64,000 nucleotides of DNA from the NCBI RefSeq assembly GCF_964340395.1, contig NC_135563.1, positions 1,420,001 through 1,484,000 of the forward strand, written 5' to 3'. The notes under the pieces are model-generated. The model saw only the letters and a list, made by a program, of their open reading frames with translations, did no database searches and had not been told where the DNA came from. Positions within the stretch are counted from its first letter, which is position 1, and every line of letters begins with the position of its first letter. Source of the stretch: Glandiceps talaboti. Lineage: Eukaryota > Hemichordata > Enteropneusta > Spengelidae. Of this stretch, positions 25,338 to 35,987 are shown piece after piece. The position numbers and the translations under genes were made by a program.

Positions 25338-25606
25338 CATGTATGTATGTATGTATGTATGTATGTATGTATGTATGTATGTATGTATGTATGTATGTAT
25401 GTATGTATGTAGATAGGTAGGTAGGCAGGCAGGTGTGTGTGTGTGTCTGTGTGTCTGTCTGTCTGTCTGTATGTATGTCTGTCTCTCTGTATGTATGTAT
25501 GTATGTATGTATGTATGTATGTATGTATGTATGGATGTATGGATGTATGTATGTATGTATGCATGTATGTATGTATGTATGTATGAATGTATGGATGTGT
25601 GTATAC
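25338..25606. repeat. Compound ATGT / GTCT microsatellite
   Basis: A long GTAT run (25338-25410), a GGTA/GGCA patch, GT, GTCT, then ATGT again with GGAT interruptions. Frames on both strands through this stretch are artefacts. Confidence 0.97.
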
Positions 25607-25831
25607 TTTATTAAAAGAATAATGATGTTATAAGTCGTTATTCGAAGTTTCACACTTCCTCAGTGATGATTAGGCGACTGATGAAATTGGGATTGTCAAG
25701 GTCGATATGTATACACGTAAATGTGTGTATATTGCGTAGCAAGATGGTCGGACTAAACTATTCTTTACTGAGGTTTACTTCTATAGTTTGCGAAGGAATA
25801 TTTACTTTGTTCATTAGTATGCTCTTTTCAG

Positions 25832-26276
25832 CATTGATTATACAGTTTCTCAGTTAAACAGAGATTACAACGTATGTATATTAGAATATGTATGTAAGTT
25901 TGTAACACTGTTTAATGAAAAACTCCTGAAAGAACTAGAATTGTATAAGGGAAAACACCTGAAAGAACTAGAATTGTATAAGGAAAAACACCTGAAAGAA
26001 CTAGAATTGTATAAGGGAAAACACCTGAAAGAACTAGAATTGTATAAGGGAAAACACGCAAACACGCAGACATTAAAGGTTTCCATGCATCAAAATGTCG
26101 ACAACTTTAAACATCACGGTAGTGGACGAGAGGAAAGACAGGAAACAGAGACATGCAACCATCCCTTCCAGTGTTTAGTTAAATATCTGCGTGCATTTTT
26201 GTATGATAGGCTTGTTTTCTTACCATGTGTAGACATAATGAATTTGGTATTTTTTGTTGGTTTTTATATGAAGTAA
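25832..26276 (+). CDS. Candidate exon with four 11-residue repeats (hypothetical)
   Basis: A plus-strand frame is open from 25818 to a TAA at 26274-26276. A splice acceptor-like CTCTTTTCAG ends at 25831, and a second (TTTCTCAG) at 25853. The frame reads about 30 residues, then four exact-length 11-residue repeats of KELELYKGKHL type, then a tail of about 73 residues ending in a hydrophobic stretch (VDIMNLVFFVGFYMK). The 33-bp DNA unit keeps the frame, and the 11-residue period with Leu at regular positions is compatible with a hendecad coiled coil. There is no ATG at the head of the frame, so it needs an upstream exon. The family is not recognised. It may equally be a minisatellite in non-coding DNA. 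Confidence 0.25.
25926..26057 (+). repeat. 33-bp tandem repeat, four copies
   Basis: Units start at 25926, 25959, 25992 and 26025, each beginning CTGAAAGAACTAGAATTGTA. Differences between units are single substitutions (AAGGGAAAA against AAGGAAAAA). The unit length is a multiple of three. Confidence 0.95.
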
Positions 26277-28614
26277 GCAGCAATTTGTAATAATTTTAAG
26301 CTTACCTTAATGAATTGATTGGGTCGACAAACACATGGTTCCCTGTCTGTGGAAATCCTATACCAGATCACACATTCATTTAGACGCAGACAAAACGTAC
26401 ACAGGTTATGAACATCTTCAAATCCATCTAGGAGGACACACTCACAAGGGCTTCGCCAATGTTAATGTCTACTCATAAGCAAAACACTAGAGTGTGAAGT
26501 GCTTTGTCAGAGGTAAAGAGGTCAGTGAATAACAAATAAGGTGACACTGGGGATTGCGATTGTGTGATTCAAGAATTATTTAATTGTATTTTTCCGCAAA
26601 TATTGATTGGAAATATTAGATATCATTCTTAGATTTATCTTACAATGAAGGAAGAAAAGAATATAGACAACAATTAGTGTACCGGTAATTTTATCACCAG
26701 AAGAATTCACAATGTCTAATTAACTTCGACTGTAGACTATGTATATAAGTTACTCGACTTGTTCAAAAGGTAATTCTATAGTGTTTTGTATTAGTATACT
26801 GTAGAGAAAAGGGGCTGAAATTGATCTTCAACTTCAAGACTTGTTTTATGATTCGACTTTCATGAAACAGTTACGTTAGAGGAGAAGGGCTCAATTGACC
26901 TGAAGCTGTCACTGTCTAGTTTTAATTATGAATAGTTATGCATTTGTTATTGACCTTAACTCAATTCTCTAATCCATGTCTTCCGTGAAAACAAAACCCA
27001 TGTAATCCTTTGATGGACGACTTGTACACACAGTGACAACTCATTGGCTACTTTTTTTCTGACGCAATATATATTGAATGTGTTGTTTTATGTTCACGCC
27101 CTTCATAGTCACATGCATTTTGTATCTTCTCCGAATATTACATCAAGAATCCTGCAGATACCATCATCAGGAATATTATACACAGTGTGAAAACAAATTT
27201 GAATAAACCGCAAAGTTATACCAATGCAAGAGAGCAGTCAAATCAAAGACATTGTGAATATAAAACTTACCTACCATAACTATAATTTAAAAAAAAAAAC
27301 ATTTCAGGTTCAGTGCCCAAAACGTTCAACGAAGATGGAACTAACTTAAGTAGTTGTAAGGTAATCCATGTGACACTAAATAAGTCATATTATTCCACAC
27401 AAACGATTAGTAATACTCGTGCGTTCGTTGAAATTCAAATAATGTTTTAGGATAGACAATAAACTTGCAAACAAGAACAAGATTAACGATCCAAATACAA
27501 CTGCTACAAGGCTATGAATCCATGAGGAGAATCTAAGGCTTAATCGATGCATAAAATCACTGTTACAGATCAGCGACATCAATTTACAGGAAATTTGGTA
27601 CATACATTTCGTAGGAGAGGAGAACACTTCATTAGAACGATTTCTTTAACGGGGTGATTTACGACGAATAAGTATTGATTGGCCTGAAGCAGCACTTTCT
27701 AACTGTGATTGTCAGTATGTTTAAAGTGAATACCCTCAAAGAAATGTTTCACTCTTAAATGACTAATGAAACCATTAGTAGGCTTTACTCAAGTAAATTA
27801 CAAAGCATGGCACCTTAACAGTAATTGAGTAAAATTCATTGGCATTTTGATCAAACGGTATATATATATATATACCTCTCTCGTTTTTAGTGTCCAACTA
27901 TATTTACTCACGTGGGATTAGTTGTGTGCAAAATATTATTAAACAATAGAAACTACAACTGCACATTGTTCATTACGTATGCCATTTGTTATAGATTTAT
28001 TTATGGTAGCAGTAAATGTTTCTTATACCTGCCCTGTGACTTCACCGTGTAAATGGTCAGTGAAATAGAGCTTACCTATTCACCCTAGGGGTTTCCTGTC
28101 CCCTCTAAGCACCTTGCGATGTATAATCATTGGGATGTGTAGAAGAGTGACCTTTGTATGGCGACGTGCATCTACATATTACCAAGGGTCAGGATTAGGC
28201 AGAGAAAGAAGGTCTCTGATGATGAAATTAGTCTGACCAAAGTCTAATAATAATTTATTCATGAGAAACTTTGACTGTGGATTAGAAAGACTGCAATACA
28301 CTTAACCCTTTCCTACCTTCCAATACATGTTTGTATCAAAGTCTGTGACTTCATTCATACCTCGTCATTTATTAAACCAAATACATGTTATTTTTGGAAG
28401 AGAATGGAGAAGTCATGCGTATTACAGACGTAAATTCAATTTGTTGCTAAATTATTTGAGATGTGTAGGTTTTGCTTCTCACTTACAATAAAAACAATTT
28501 ACGTTGAAGTTTTATAACACACAATTTGTAAAGTGTAAAGGGTTACATGTTGTTACATAGAGTTTTTTTGCATGAAAAGTATGTGATATGTTAAAATATG
28601 TTATCATAGTATGC

Positions 28615-28687
<73 letters not shown>

Positions 28688-29968
28688 AAAATGTCTGTTG
28701 TGAATTTGATTCATTATTTAATCAGACGTCTTTGTTTTGTGTACATAGTAGATTACAGTGATAAGGTGAAAGTCTACACATTCGTTCAAGTGGATTAAAC
28801 TGTCTTAATGAAATTACTGACATAACATTAGATGACTGCAAAGTCATCAATCAAAGTCAATACCCCACATTGTATATGTTTGTACTTGTTATGTTTAATA
28901 TTCCCCCAGCGCTCTAACACTTTATCTCCACGAACACAATTTAGTAAAGTAATCGTATAAGCTTATAGATTTAATGAGTAAAGCTTATACGTTAGATTGC
29001 ATGGACAATTATATAAGAAGTTAGTTAACAAAAGCGTATAATTCTGACTTGAATTGGTCATGTGTCATTTGTTGTAATTATTTTCATAGATTTAGTCAAC
29101 CTTGCCCTCTGAAAAAATGAGTCTTTATTGATGAATATCGTTATTGTAAATTAATATTAATGGAGTCATGAAACATACTTTGTACACATATGAGTGTGGC
29201 TTGCATACAAAATAATATATTTGAATAATTATTTATATTTACAAAATTGTTTGTCATCAAAGGCCATTAATAACGCTATCTACCTCTATCAACATATTAA
29301 TTATATTGTGGATATGTTATGTGTGTTATATAATAGATGTATTGTGGATATGATATAACTGATATTTATCACATAAATACGTGCAAACGTTCACGTGTGA
29401 CGTCAAACAGGGCAGATCAAAAACCCATATCACCCCTGTTCTACCGAACTTTTTTTTCTCTCTCAACTGTTCGAGTGTTCTTGCCAATGCTACGCTACGA
29501 TCAAGTTTATCGTAATAATGTTGTACTTTCAAAACGTAAATACACACATTACTTTACATATATCCTTGGGTGGCATGAGTCTGATACGTAGAGGTTCTTT
29601 TGTTTTTATTTAATAGAGTTTAGCTAGCAATCATGTAGATTATCGATGCCAATTTGTATGTAGTAGCCGGTATTAAAGGTTGCTTCCGATTTTCCGTCGA
29701 GCTCGGAGCTACGAACTTACATATCCCGAGCGAATTTTACTTAAATTACTGATCAAAGGTCGCATTCAGACACAGTTTACTTACGTTTAAAACTAAATTT
29801 GATATAACCGATAATTTTGGTTGAGAAACCACAGCACAGTATGACCTGTACGTTAGCTTGACCTCGCAACAGGTCACGCGATTATGTGATTTGTATAGCC
29901 GTCGGATGCCATTTTTAGCACAACTGAACTGATACGGTATGGCAAAATGTCTGTCTATGTATGGATAA
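26277..29968. other. Anonymous AT-rich DNA with two TA microsatellites
   Basis: No supported gene in about 3.7 kb. Short TA runs lie at 27858-27875 and 28616-28684. An 80-codon minus-strand frame (27385-27627) has one hydrophobic stretch but no exon signals or family motif. Opposing frames near 29326-29591 mirror each other and are not supported. Confidence 0.5.
28616..28684. repeat. TA dinucleotide microsatellite
   Basis: About 34 uninterrupted TA repeats. Confidence 0.97.
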
Positions 29969-29994
29969 GTGTGTGTGTGTGTGTGTGTGTGTGT
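29969..29994. repeat. GT dinucleotide microsatellite
   Basis: Thirteen GT repeats preceded by GTCTGTCTATG. This introduces a degenerate repeat region that runs to about 30700. Confidence 0.95.
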
Positions 29995-30249
29995 AAACAA
30001 CTTAAAGTCAAAAACCGCCGGACCAATTGCCATTATATTTGGTGGGTATGTTGTACTAGTTGGGAAATTGTTAAAATCAAAATGATCTTACCACCAATGT
30101 GTAATTTGGGTCATTTGGATCGCTTTGAAATTTGGTGGGAACATTCTGAAGGGTGTTTAGATTAAGGATTGTTCCCGACAGAGTGATCCAATCAGTGATA
30201 TGCAAATTTGGGCTAACCAGATTTTCTCCAAAACATTTTGACATAATTG

Positions 30250-30700
30250 GCCCTAGCAACCATGACCACGCCTTTACCAACAACCAAATGGCAGTATATT
30301 TTGGGTCAAATAACATCATCTGGTAGGCAAGTGAGTAAACATTAAAAAATTGTGTGCAAATACCCCTAGCAACTATGACCACGTTCATAGCAACAGCAAA
30401 ACGGTGTTGTATTTCACAAAGATAACAGTGATTCTTAAACAAGTGAGCAAAAAATGTATGCAAATATGTGTAGCAACAAGACCACGCCCATAGCAACAGC
30501 TAAATAATCATATATATTGCAAAGATAACACTGATTAATAGACAAATGAATAAACATTCAACAACTGTATGCAAATATGTCTCGCAACATGACCACGCCC
30601 ATAGCAACAGCCAAACGATCGCGTATATTGCAAAAATAAAAACAGGATTGAAGGCAACTGGATAGTCATTCAGCAAATGAACTCCTATACCTAGCATGGG
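30250..30700. repeat. Degenerate ~110-bp tandem repeat, four copies
   Basis: The anchor AGCAAC..GACCACGCC recurs at about 30264, 30377, 30480 and 30591, spacing 103-113 bp, with shared TGCAAATATGT, ATAGCAACAGC and AATAAACATT between anchors. Long minus-strand frames here (30077-30697) run through the repeats and are not genes. The preceding 30000-30250 shares the composition but has no clear unit. Confidence 0.8.
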
Positions 30701-30842
30701 TCAGCATGTTGGTAAACATTTTTAAAAACTGTACAGTTGTGCTACAGCGCAAATTACGATGAAGAATAAAGTGTGATGAAATGATGCAGTATTCATAAAA
30801 CGCGATTCAAAATTGTAGATAAAACATGTGGAAAAAACTTAA

Positions 30843-30847
30843 TTATA

Positions 30848-30942
<95 letters not shown>
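30843..30942. repeat. TA dinucleotide microsatellite, ~100 bp
   Basis: About 46 TA repeats ending directly at the left arm of an inverted-repeat element (30943-31092). Confidence 0.97.
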
Positions 30943-30944
<2 letters not shown>

Positions 30945-31092
30945 CCCACGAAATCAATGTTAGTTTTGTCATAATGCTCCTCTTATGATTCCGCGGAGTA
31001 CAAATTCTCGCCTAAAGGCTCGAATATGTATTAGTCTACAGAATCACACTCAGAGCATTATGACGTAAAACTAACATTGATTTCATGGAATT
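30943..31092. mobile_element. ~150-bp inverted-repeat element in a TA tract (MITE-like)
   Basis: The left arm (30945-30979) contains GAAATCAATGTTAGTTTT and TCATAATGCTC. The right arm (about 31053-31090) is its reverse complement with a few differences (GAGCATTATGACGTAAAAC and so on). The arms are about 38 bp and enclose some 75 bp. TA-rich DNA lies on both sides, as expected for an element with a TA target, such as a Tc1/mariner-type MITE. No coding capacity. Confidence 0.7.
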
Positions 31093-31094
31093 AT

Positions 31095-31528
31095 ATATAA
31101 ATATATATGAATATGATATATGTGAGATATGATGGATATTTTGTGGATATGATATGTGTTTTACATAATGGATATATTGTGGATATGATGTATGTGACGT
31201 GATGGAATGGACATATTGTGGATATGATACATGTGACATATGATGGATATATTATGGATATCATATATGTTATACATTGTGGATATATTGTCGATATGTA
31301 TTTGTGATATATGATGGATATGTTTTGGATATGATGTACGTGATATATGATGGATATATGATGGATATATACATTGTATTGCGGATATGATATATGTGAT
31401 GCATATTGTGGATATGATATATGTGATATAGGATGGATATATTCTGGATATGATACATGTGACATATGACGGATATATATGGATATCATATATGTTATAC
31501 ATAGTAGATATATTCTGTATATGGTATA
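31095..31528. repeat. GATATA satellite, segment 1
   Basis: Degenerate units of about 36 bp built from TGGATATATTGTGGATATGA and TATATGTGATATATGATGG. It is the first of five segments of the same satellite between 31.1 and 40.7 kb. Minus-strand frames rich in Y-I-S-H-P are artefacts. Confidence 0.9.
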
Positions 31529-31529
31529 T

Positions 31530-34500
31530 TGAGATCCCCGCCAAATTTATAGATGTATTTAATTGACACAGTTATTTCTGTATTTATTCACTTCTTTATT
31601 TTAATAAAATTAATGTATTTACTTTATTGTCAAATTAATTTATTTTATTATAATTATTTCTGTATTTATTCACTTATTTATTTTAATAAAATGGATGTAT
31701 TTACTTTACTGTCAAATTAATTTATTTCAATTATTTTTATTTTATATTTCCATAATTATTTCTGTATTTATTCACTTATTTATTATAATTATTTCTTTAT
31801 TTATTCACTTATTTATTTCAATGAAATAGGTGTATTTTCAAGTTAATTTTAATTATTTTTGAAATTATTTCATTATTTATTTGTTCACTTATTTATTTTA
31901 ATTTTTTCTGTATTTTGTTCTTAATTTTCAATTTGTTCTTGTTATTTTTATTTTTCTATTATTCAAGTTCAATTATTTCACTTATGTCAAGAAACTTGAT
32001 TATTTAATCATTTACCTCTATTTCTTAACATTCAATTAGTTTTAAAATTTATAATTCCGTTATTTAAGTCTGTATTTTGCATCTGATTTCACTTTTCCTC
32101 ACCATTATTAAGATTGTAGTCAATTTAAACATTCTCAGCAATATATTTTAATTATTATGTTCTCTTAAAAGAGCTTATCATTAAATTATTTAATGATAAA
32201 TTCAGTATTTTGTTATTTAAATCTATATTTTGTTTCTTATTTGTGCTTTTCATCAATTGCAATTGTTTAAGTTTAAGTTATCAACTGTTGAAAAAGTTAA
32301 TTTATTCGCTATGCTTGCAAACCATGTTCCGGGGCCAAAGATATGTCGTTCATGACGTAGTTCACTGTTAGTAAATCAAGTATCATGAGCATGGCAGAAA
32401 GTGTACGACAGTACTGATCTGCACGACATTTTACAGGAAAATTATCCCAAACTGGTGCCCGGCGGCACGGCACGTCAGATTACCCATACGGAAGACACAA
32501 ACAATGTTGTTGGTTCTACACATGCATTACGTTGTGTCACTTTTGAAGAAAATATCTGACGGATATCGCGTCGTCCCAGCTGTCCCAAAGTAATCATTAA
32601 AAAGAAGTAAAATTTACTCAGTCATGAATTTATTTGTCTTTTTCTTTTTGCTCAAAAGCCAGGGTTTAGTACACATAATTTACCGAGCTGTGGTGCATGC
32701 TCGTAGCGTAGCGTAGCGTAGCGTACGTGGGTCTAAGTTTATCTGCTCTCTGCATATGCATAGCGTCCGGGCATAGATCGTTTACTTATCGTGGTTTGCG
32801 ACCCTGCCGTATCATAATCACAATTTAGACTATTAAAAGTACAAACATCAATTCACAGTTATAACTTTATTGGCTGAATTTTATTATCCGGGTTAATTGC
32901 TCGAAAGTTAGAGCGTAATTACAGAGGTGTTTACACTACTGTACAAAACACATGGCCTGTGTGATGATGGCGTCCGGGGATGGCGTATGCACCGTGCACT
33001 CGGTCACTTTTTTTGTAGAAAATACGAGGATTTACAACCCAGCCATCCCACAATCGCAATTAGTATAGTACAAGTATATACATTTACTCACAGTTATAAA
33101 TTTTACTTGTCTCATTTCTCACTCAAAGGCCAGAATATAATATTGGTAAATCGTACTACATGATACAATTTACCGAGTGACAGTATTGCCATTACAAGCA
33201 TACGGTGTACACGTAACTTGACTAATGTTGTGCCTAGCATGATGACACGTTACACCGTCCATGTGCACCACCGCGGCATCGATTGTCCATAGAAAATATA
33301 GGTAAAGATTTACGACCCTGCTGCATACTGTCACATATTTACATTTAATATAACTACACAAACATGTATTTACGGTTACGAATTTATTTTCTCTCGAAAG
33401 TCATAGTTTGTTACATCACGTAATTCACCGATTTTTGGGGATAAATGGCGCACATCTGTACTGCCAGCTTCATCACATTCCTGTAAAGTTGTTATAGCGT
33501 ACCGAATGTAATTGAAGACTTCATTTGGAATATCAAGACTAAGGGCATGCCAAACCAATTCTTATTCAACCAAAACAACTTTATGGACTGCAGTATTCAA
33601 ATGATTAAACTCTCACAACTGAAACATCATCACGATTCCAGGCATATACATCACATAGATTTATAAGCTCAGTCGCCATGATGCATATGATAGTCAGTTA
33701 GTGATCAATCGTGATTGGAGAGAAGTGATGCAAATACGTCACATGACGTATCGTAGGCCCCTGAACATGGTTTGCAGGCATAGAGAATAAATTAATTATT
33801 GTATTTTGGCGGAGATCTCACCGTAGTTGAAGAAATTTATTCACGGTGCTTGATAACCATGTTCCGGGCCAAATACGTTGCACGTTGCAGTCATAGGACG
33901 AATCAATGGCCCCGAACCATGGTTTTCAAGCATAGTGTATAAATTACTTTAAACTGCACCAGTGAGATCTCCGCCAAAATAAAATATTTATCAATTGTAA
34001 TTGTAATTGTTAAAGTTTAAGTTATAAACTAAACATGGTTTGTAGGTATAGAGAATGAATTAAAGCACGAACAAGAATCAAAATAAAGACTTAAATAACA
34101 AAATAATGAATTGAAAAAAAATAATTTAATGATAAGAGAACATCATTATCATAATATATTGCTGAGAATGTTTAAATTGGCTTAGCAAATGAAATAATTT
34201 AAAATGATAAATAATCAAAATAATAATAATGGTGATGAAAAGAGAAAGTCAGATGCAAAATACAGACTTAATTAACGAAATTATAAATTTTATAAATTAT
34301 TTAGTTAAGAAATAAAGCCAAATGATTAAATAAGCAAGTTTCTTGACATAAGTCAAATAATTGAATTGATAATAGAAAAATAAAAATAAAAAGCAAATTA
34401 AGAACAAATACAGAAATAATTAAAATGAATATAAGTGAATATATAAAGAAATAATTATAATAAATAAGTGAATAAAAATGAAATTGTGGAAATATTTAAT

Positions 34501-34625
34501 AACGAAATTATACATTCTAAAAATAATTACAGAAATAATTATAATAAAAAAGTGAATAAATACAGAAATAATTGTGGAAATCTTAAAATACATTAAATAC
34601 ATTTATTTTGAAGGGGATCTCACCC
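31530..34625. mobile_element. Foldback-like composite element inserted in the GATATA satellite
   Basis: The outer arms are AT-rich inverted copies, about 31543-32290 and 34030-34610, full of ATTATTTCTGTATTTATTCA and its complement. A terminal motif occurs four times in alternating orientation: GAGATCCCCGCC (31531), GGCGGAGATCTCAC (33808), GTGAGATCTCCGCC (33962) and a decayed GGGGATCTCACC (34613). An inner inverted pair, TGCTTGCAAACCATGTTC (32309) against GAACATGGTTTGCAGGCA (33758), bounds a core with tandem subrepeats. GATATA satellite lies immediately outside both ends. No transposase is visible. Long inverted arms made of subrepeats recall foldback elements; the class assignment is inference. 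Confidence 0.65.
32690..33450. repeat. Degenerate tandem subrepeats in the core of the foldback-like element
   Basis: A block reading roughly GACCCTGCCGTAT, then CACAATT, TTCACAGTTATAA and CAAAGGCCAG recurs three times, with anchors at about 32800, 33034 and 33314 (spacing about 235 and 280 bp). Four to five GTAGC pentamers (32703-32724) lie at its left. Short frames in this stretch, such as 32927-33163, are not supported as genes. Confidence 0.6.
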
Positions 34626-34680
34626 CATAATATTCGACATATTATGGAGATATTGTGGATATGATGGATATATGATATAT
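34626..34680. repeat. GATATA satellite, segment 2 (short)
   Basis: About 55 bp of GATATTGTGGATATGATGG-type units flank the right end of the foldback-like element, confirming that the element sits inside the satellite. Confidence 0.75.
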
Positions 34681-34903
34681 CAATTTACAATACCGTGTAA
34701 CAATGAAAAAATACAGAGTATTAGAGATAAAGACTTTGATACTATATATAGTTTACCATCTCAGCTACTAAATTTTGATAAATTTTCTTTATTTAAATAC
34801 ATTTTTTCATTTGTAGATGACGCTTTAGCAAGTGTTACTGCCTGATATTTCAGTGATTTACCAAATATTTTCAAGACCTTGTTAGTGTACTTCAATTGAA
34901 CAT
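34681..34903. other. Unassigned segment ending in a CATT microsatellite
   Basis: About 220 bp of non-satellite DNA ends in CATC then CATT repeats. A simple-repeat tail is compatible with a truncated retroelement 3' end, but no coding remnant is seen. Confidence 0.4.
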
Positions 34904-34970
34904 CATTCATTCATTCATTCATTCATTCATTCATTCATTCATTCATTCATTCATTCATTCATTCATTCAT
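34904..34970. repeat. CATT tetranucleotide microsatellite
   Basis: About 16 perfect repeats. Confidence 0.97.
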
Positions 34971-34989
34971 GTTATGTTTTCTTGCCAAT

Positions 34990-35752
34990 GAATGTATTGT
35001 GGATGTGATGCATGTGGTATATGATGGATATATTATGGATATGTTGTGGATATAATATATATGTGATGCATATATTATTGTAGATATATATGTGATATAT
35101 GTAGTGGATATATTGTGGATATGATATATGTGACATATTATGGATATATTTTATATAAAGTATGTGATGTATGATGGATATATTATGGATATGATGTACG
35201 GGATATATGATGGATGTATTATGGTTATGATATATGTGATGGATATATTGTGTGTATGATATATGTTATTTATAATGGATATATTATGGATGTGATATAT
35301 GTGCTGGATATATTATGGATAAGATATATGTGACATATGTGGTGGATATATTATGTGTATGATATATGTTATATATGATGCATATATTATGGATATGATA
35401 AATGTGATATATGTGATGGATATATTGTGTGTATGATATATGTTATATATGATGCATATATTATGGATGTGATATATGTGATGGATATATTATGGATATG
35501 ATATATGTGACATATGTGATGGATATATTGTGTGTATGATATATGTTATATATGATGCATATATTATGGATGTGATATATGTGATGGATATATTATGGAT
35601 ATGATATATGTGATATGTGTAGGGGATATTTTGTATGTATGATATATGTTATATATGATGGATATATTATGGATGTGATATATGTGATATGTGTGGTGGA
35701 TATATTGTGTGTATGATATATGTTATATATAATGCACATATTATGGATATAT
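34990..35752. repeat. GATATA satellite, segment 3
   Basis: Units of GATGGATATATTATGGAT and GATATATGTGATAT type. Blocks such as TGTGTATGATATATGTTATA recur about every 60-160 bp, so higher-order duplication is likely. It ends at the 3' tail of a LINE. Confidence 0.9.
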
Positions 35753-35987
35753 ATCTTCCTTATTACCTACTTATTAAATTTACATTTGTAGACAAAATAA
35801 ATAATACATTTTTTGAGGTAGGTAAAAGGAGACCAGAAAATAGCTACTTGCTAATCAAGTCTGTCTCCTTAGACACTGTAAATAACATTTATAATAAATA
35901 CATGACAAAATAAAGAGAGGGCAGTGAAAAAAAACCTAAACATCTCTGAAAATATGTACATTGTACATCAACATGGGTTGCAGTATA

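Noticed and set aside
30077-30697. 139- and 65-codon minus-strand frames with hydrophobic stretches
   Set aside because: They run across a four-copy ~110-bp tandem repeat and their similarity to each other is the repeat itself.
31036-31544. Minus-strand frames rich in Tyr, Ile, Ser and His up to 132 codons
   Set aside because: GATATA satellite translated in several frames; the same peptides recur at 38658-39020.
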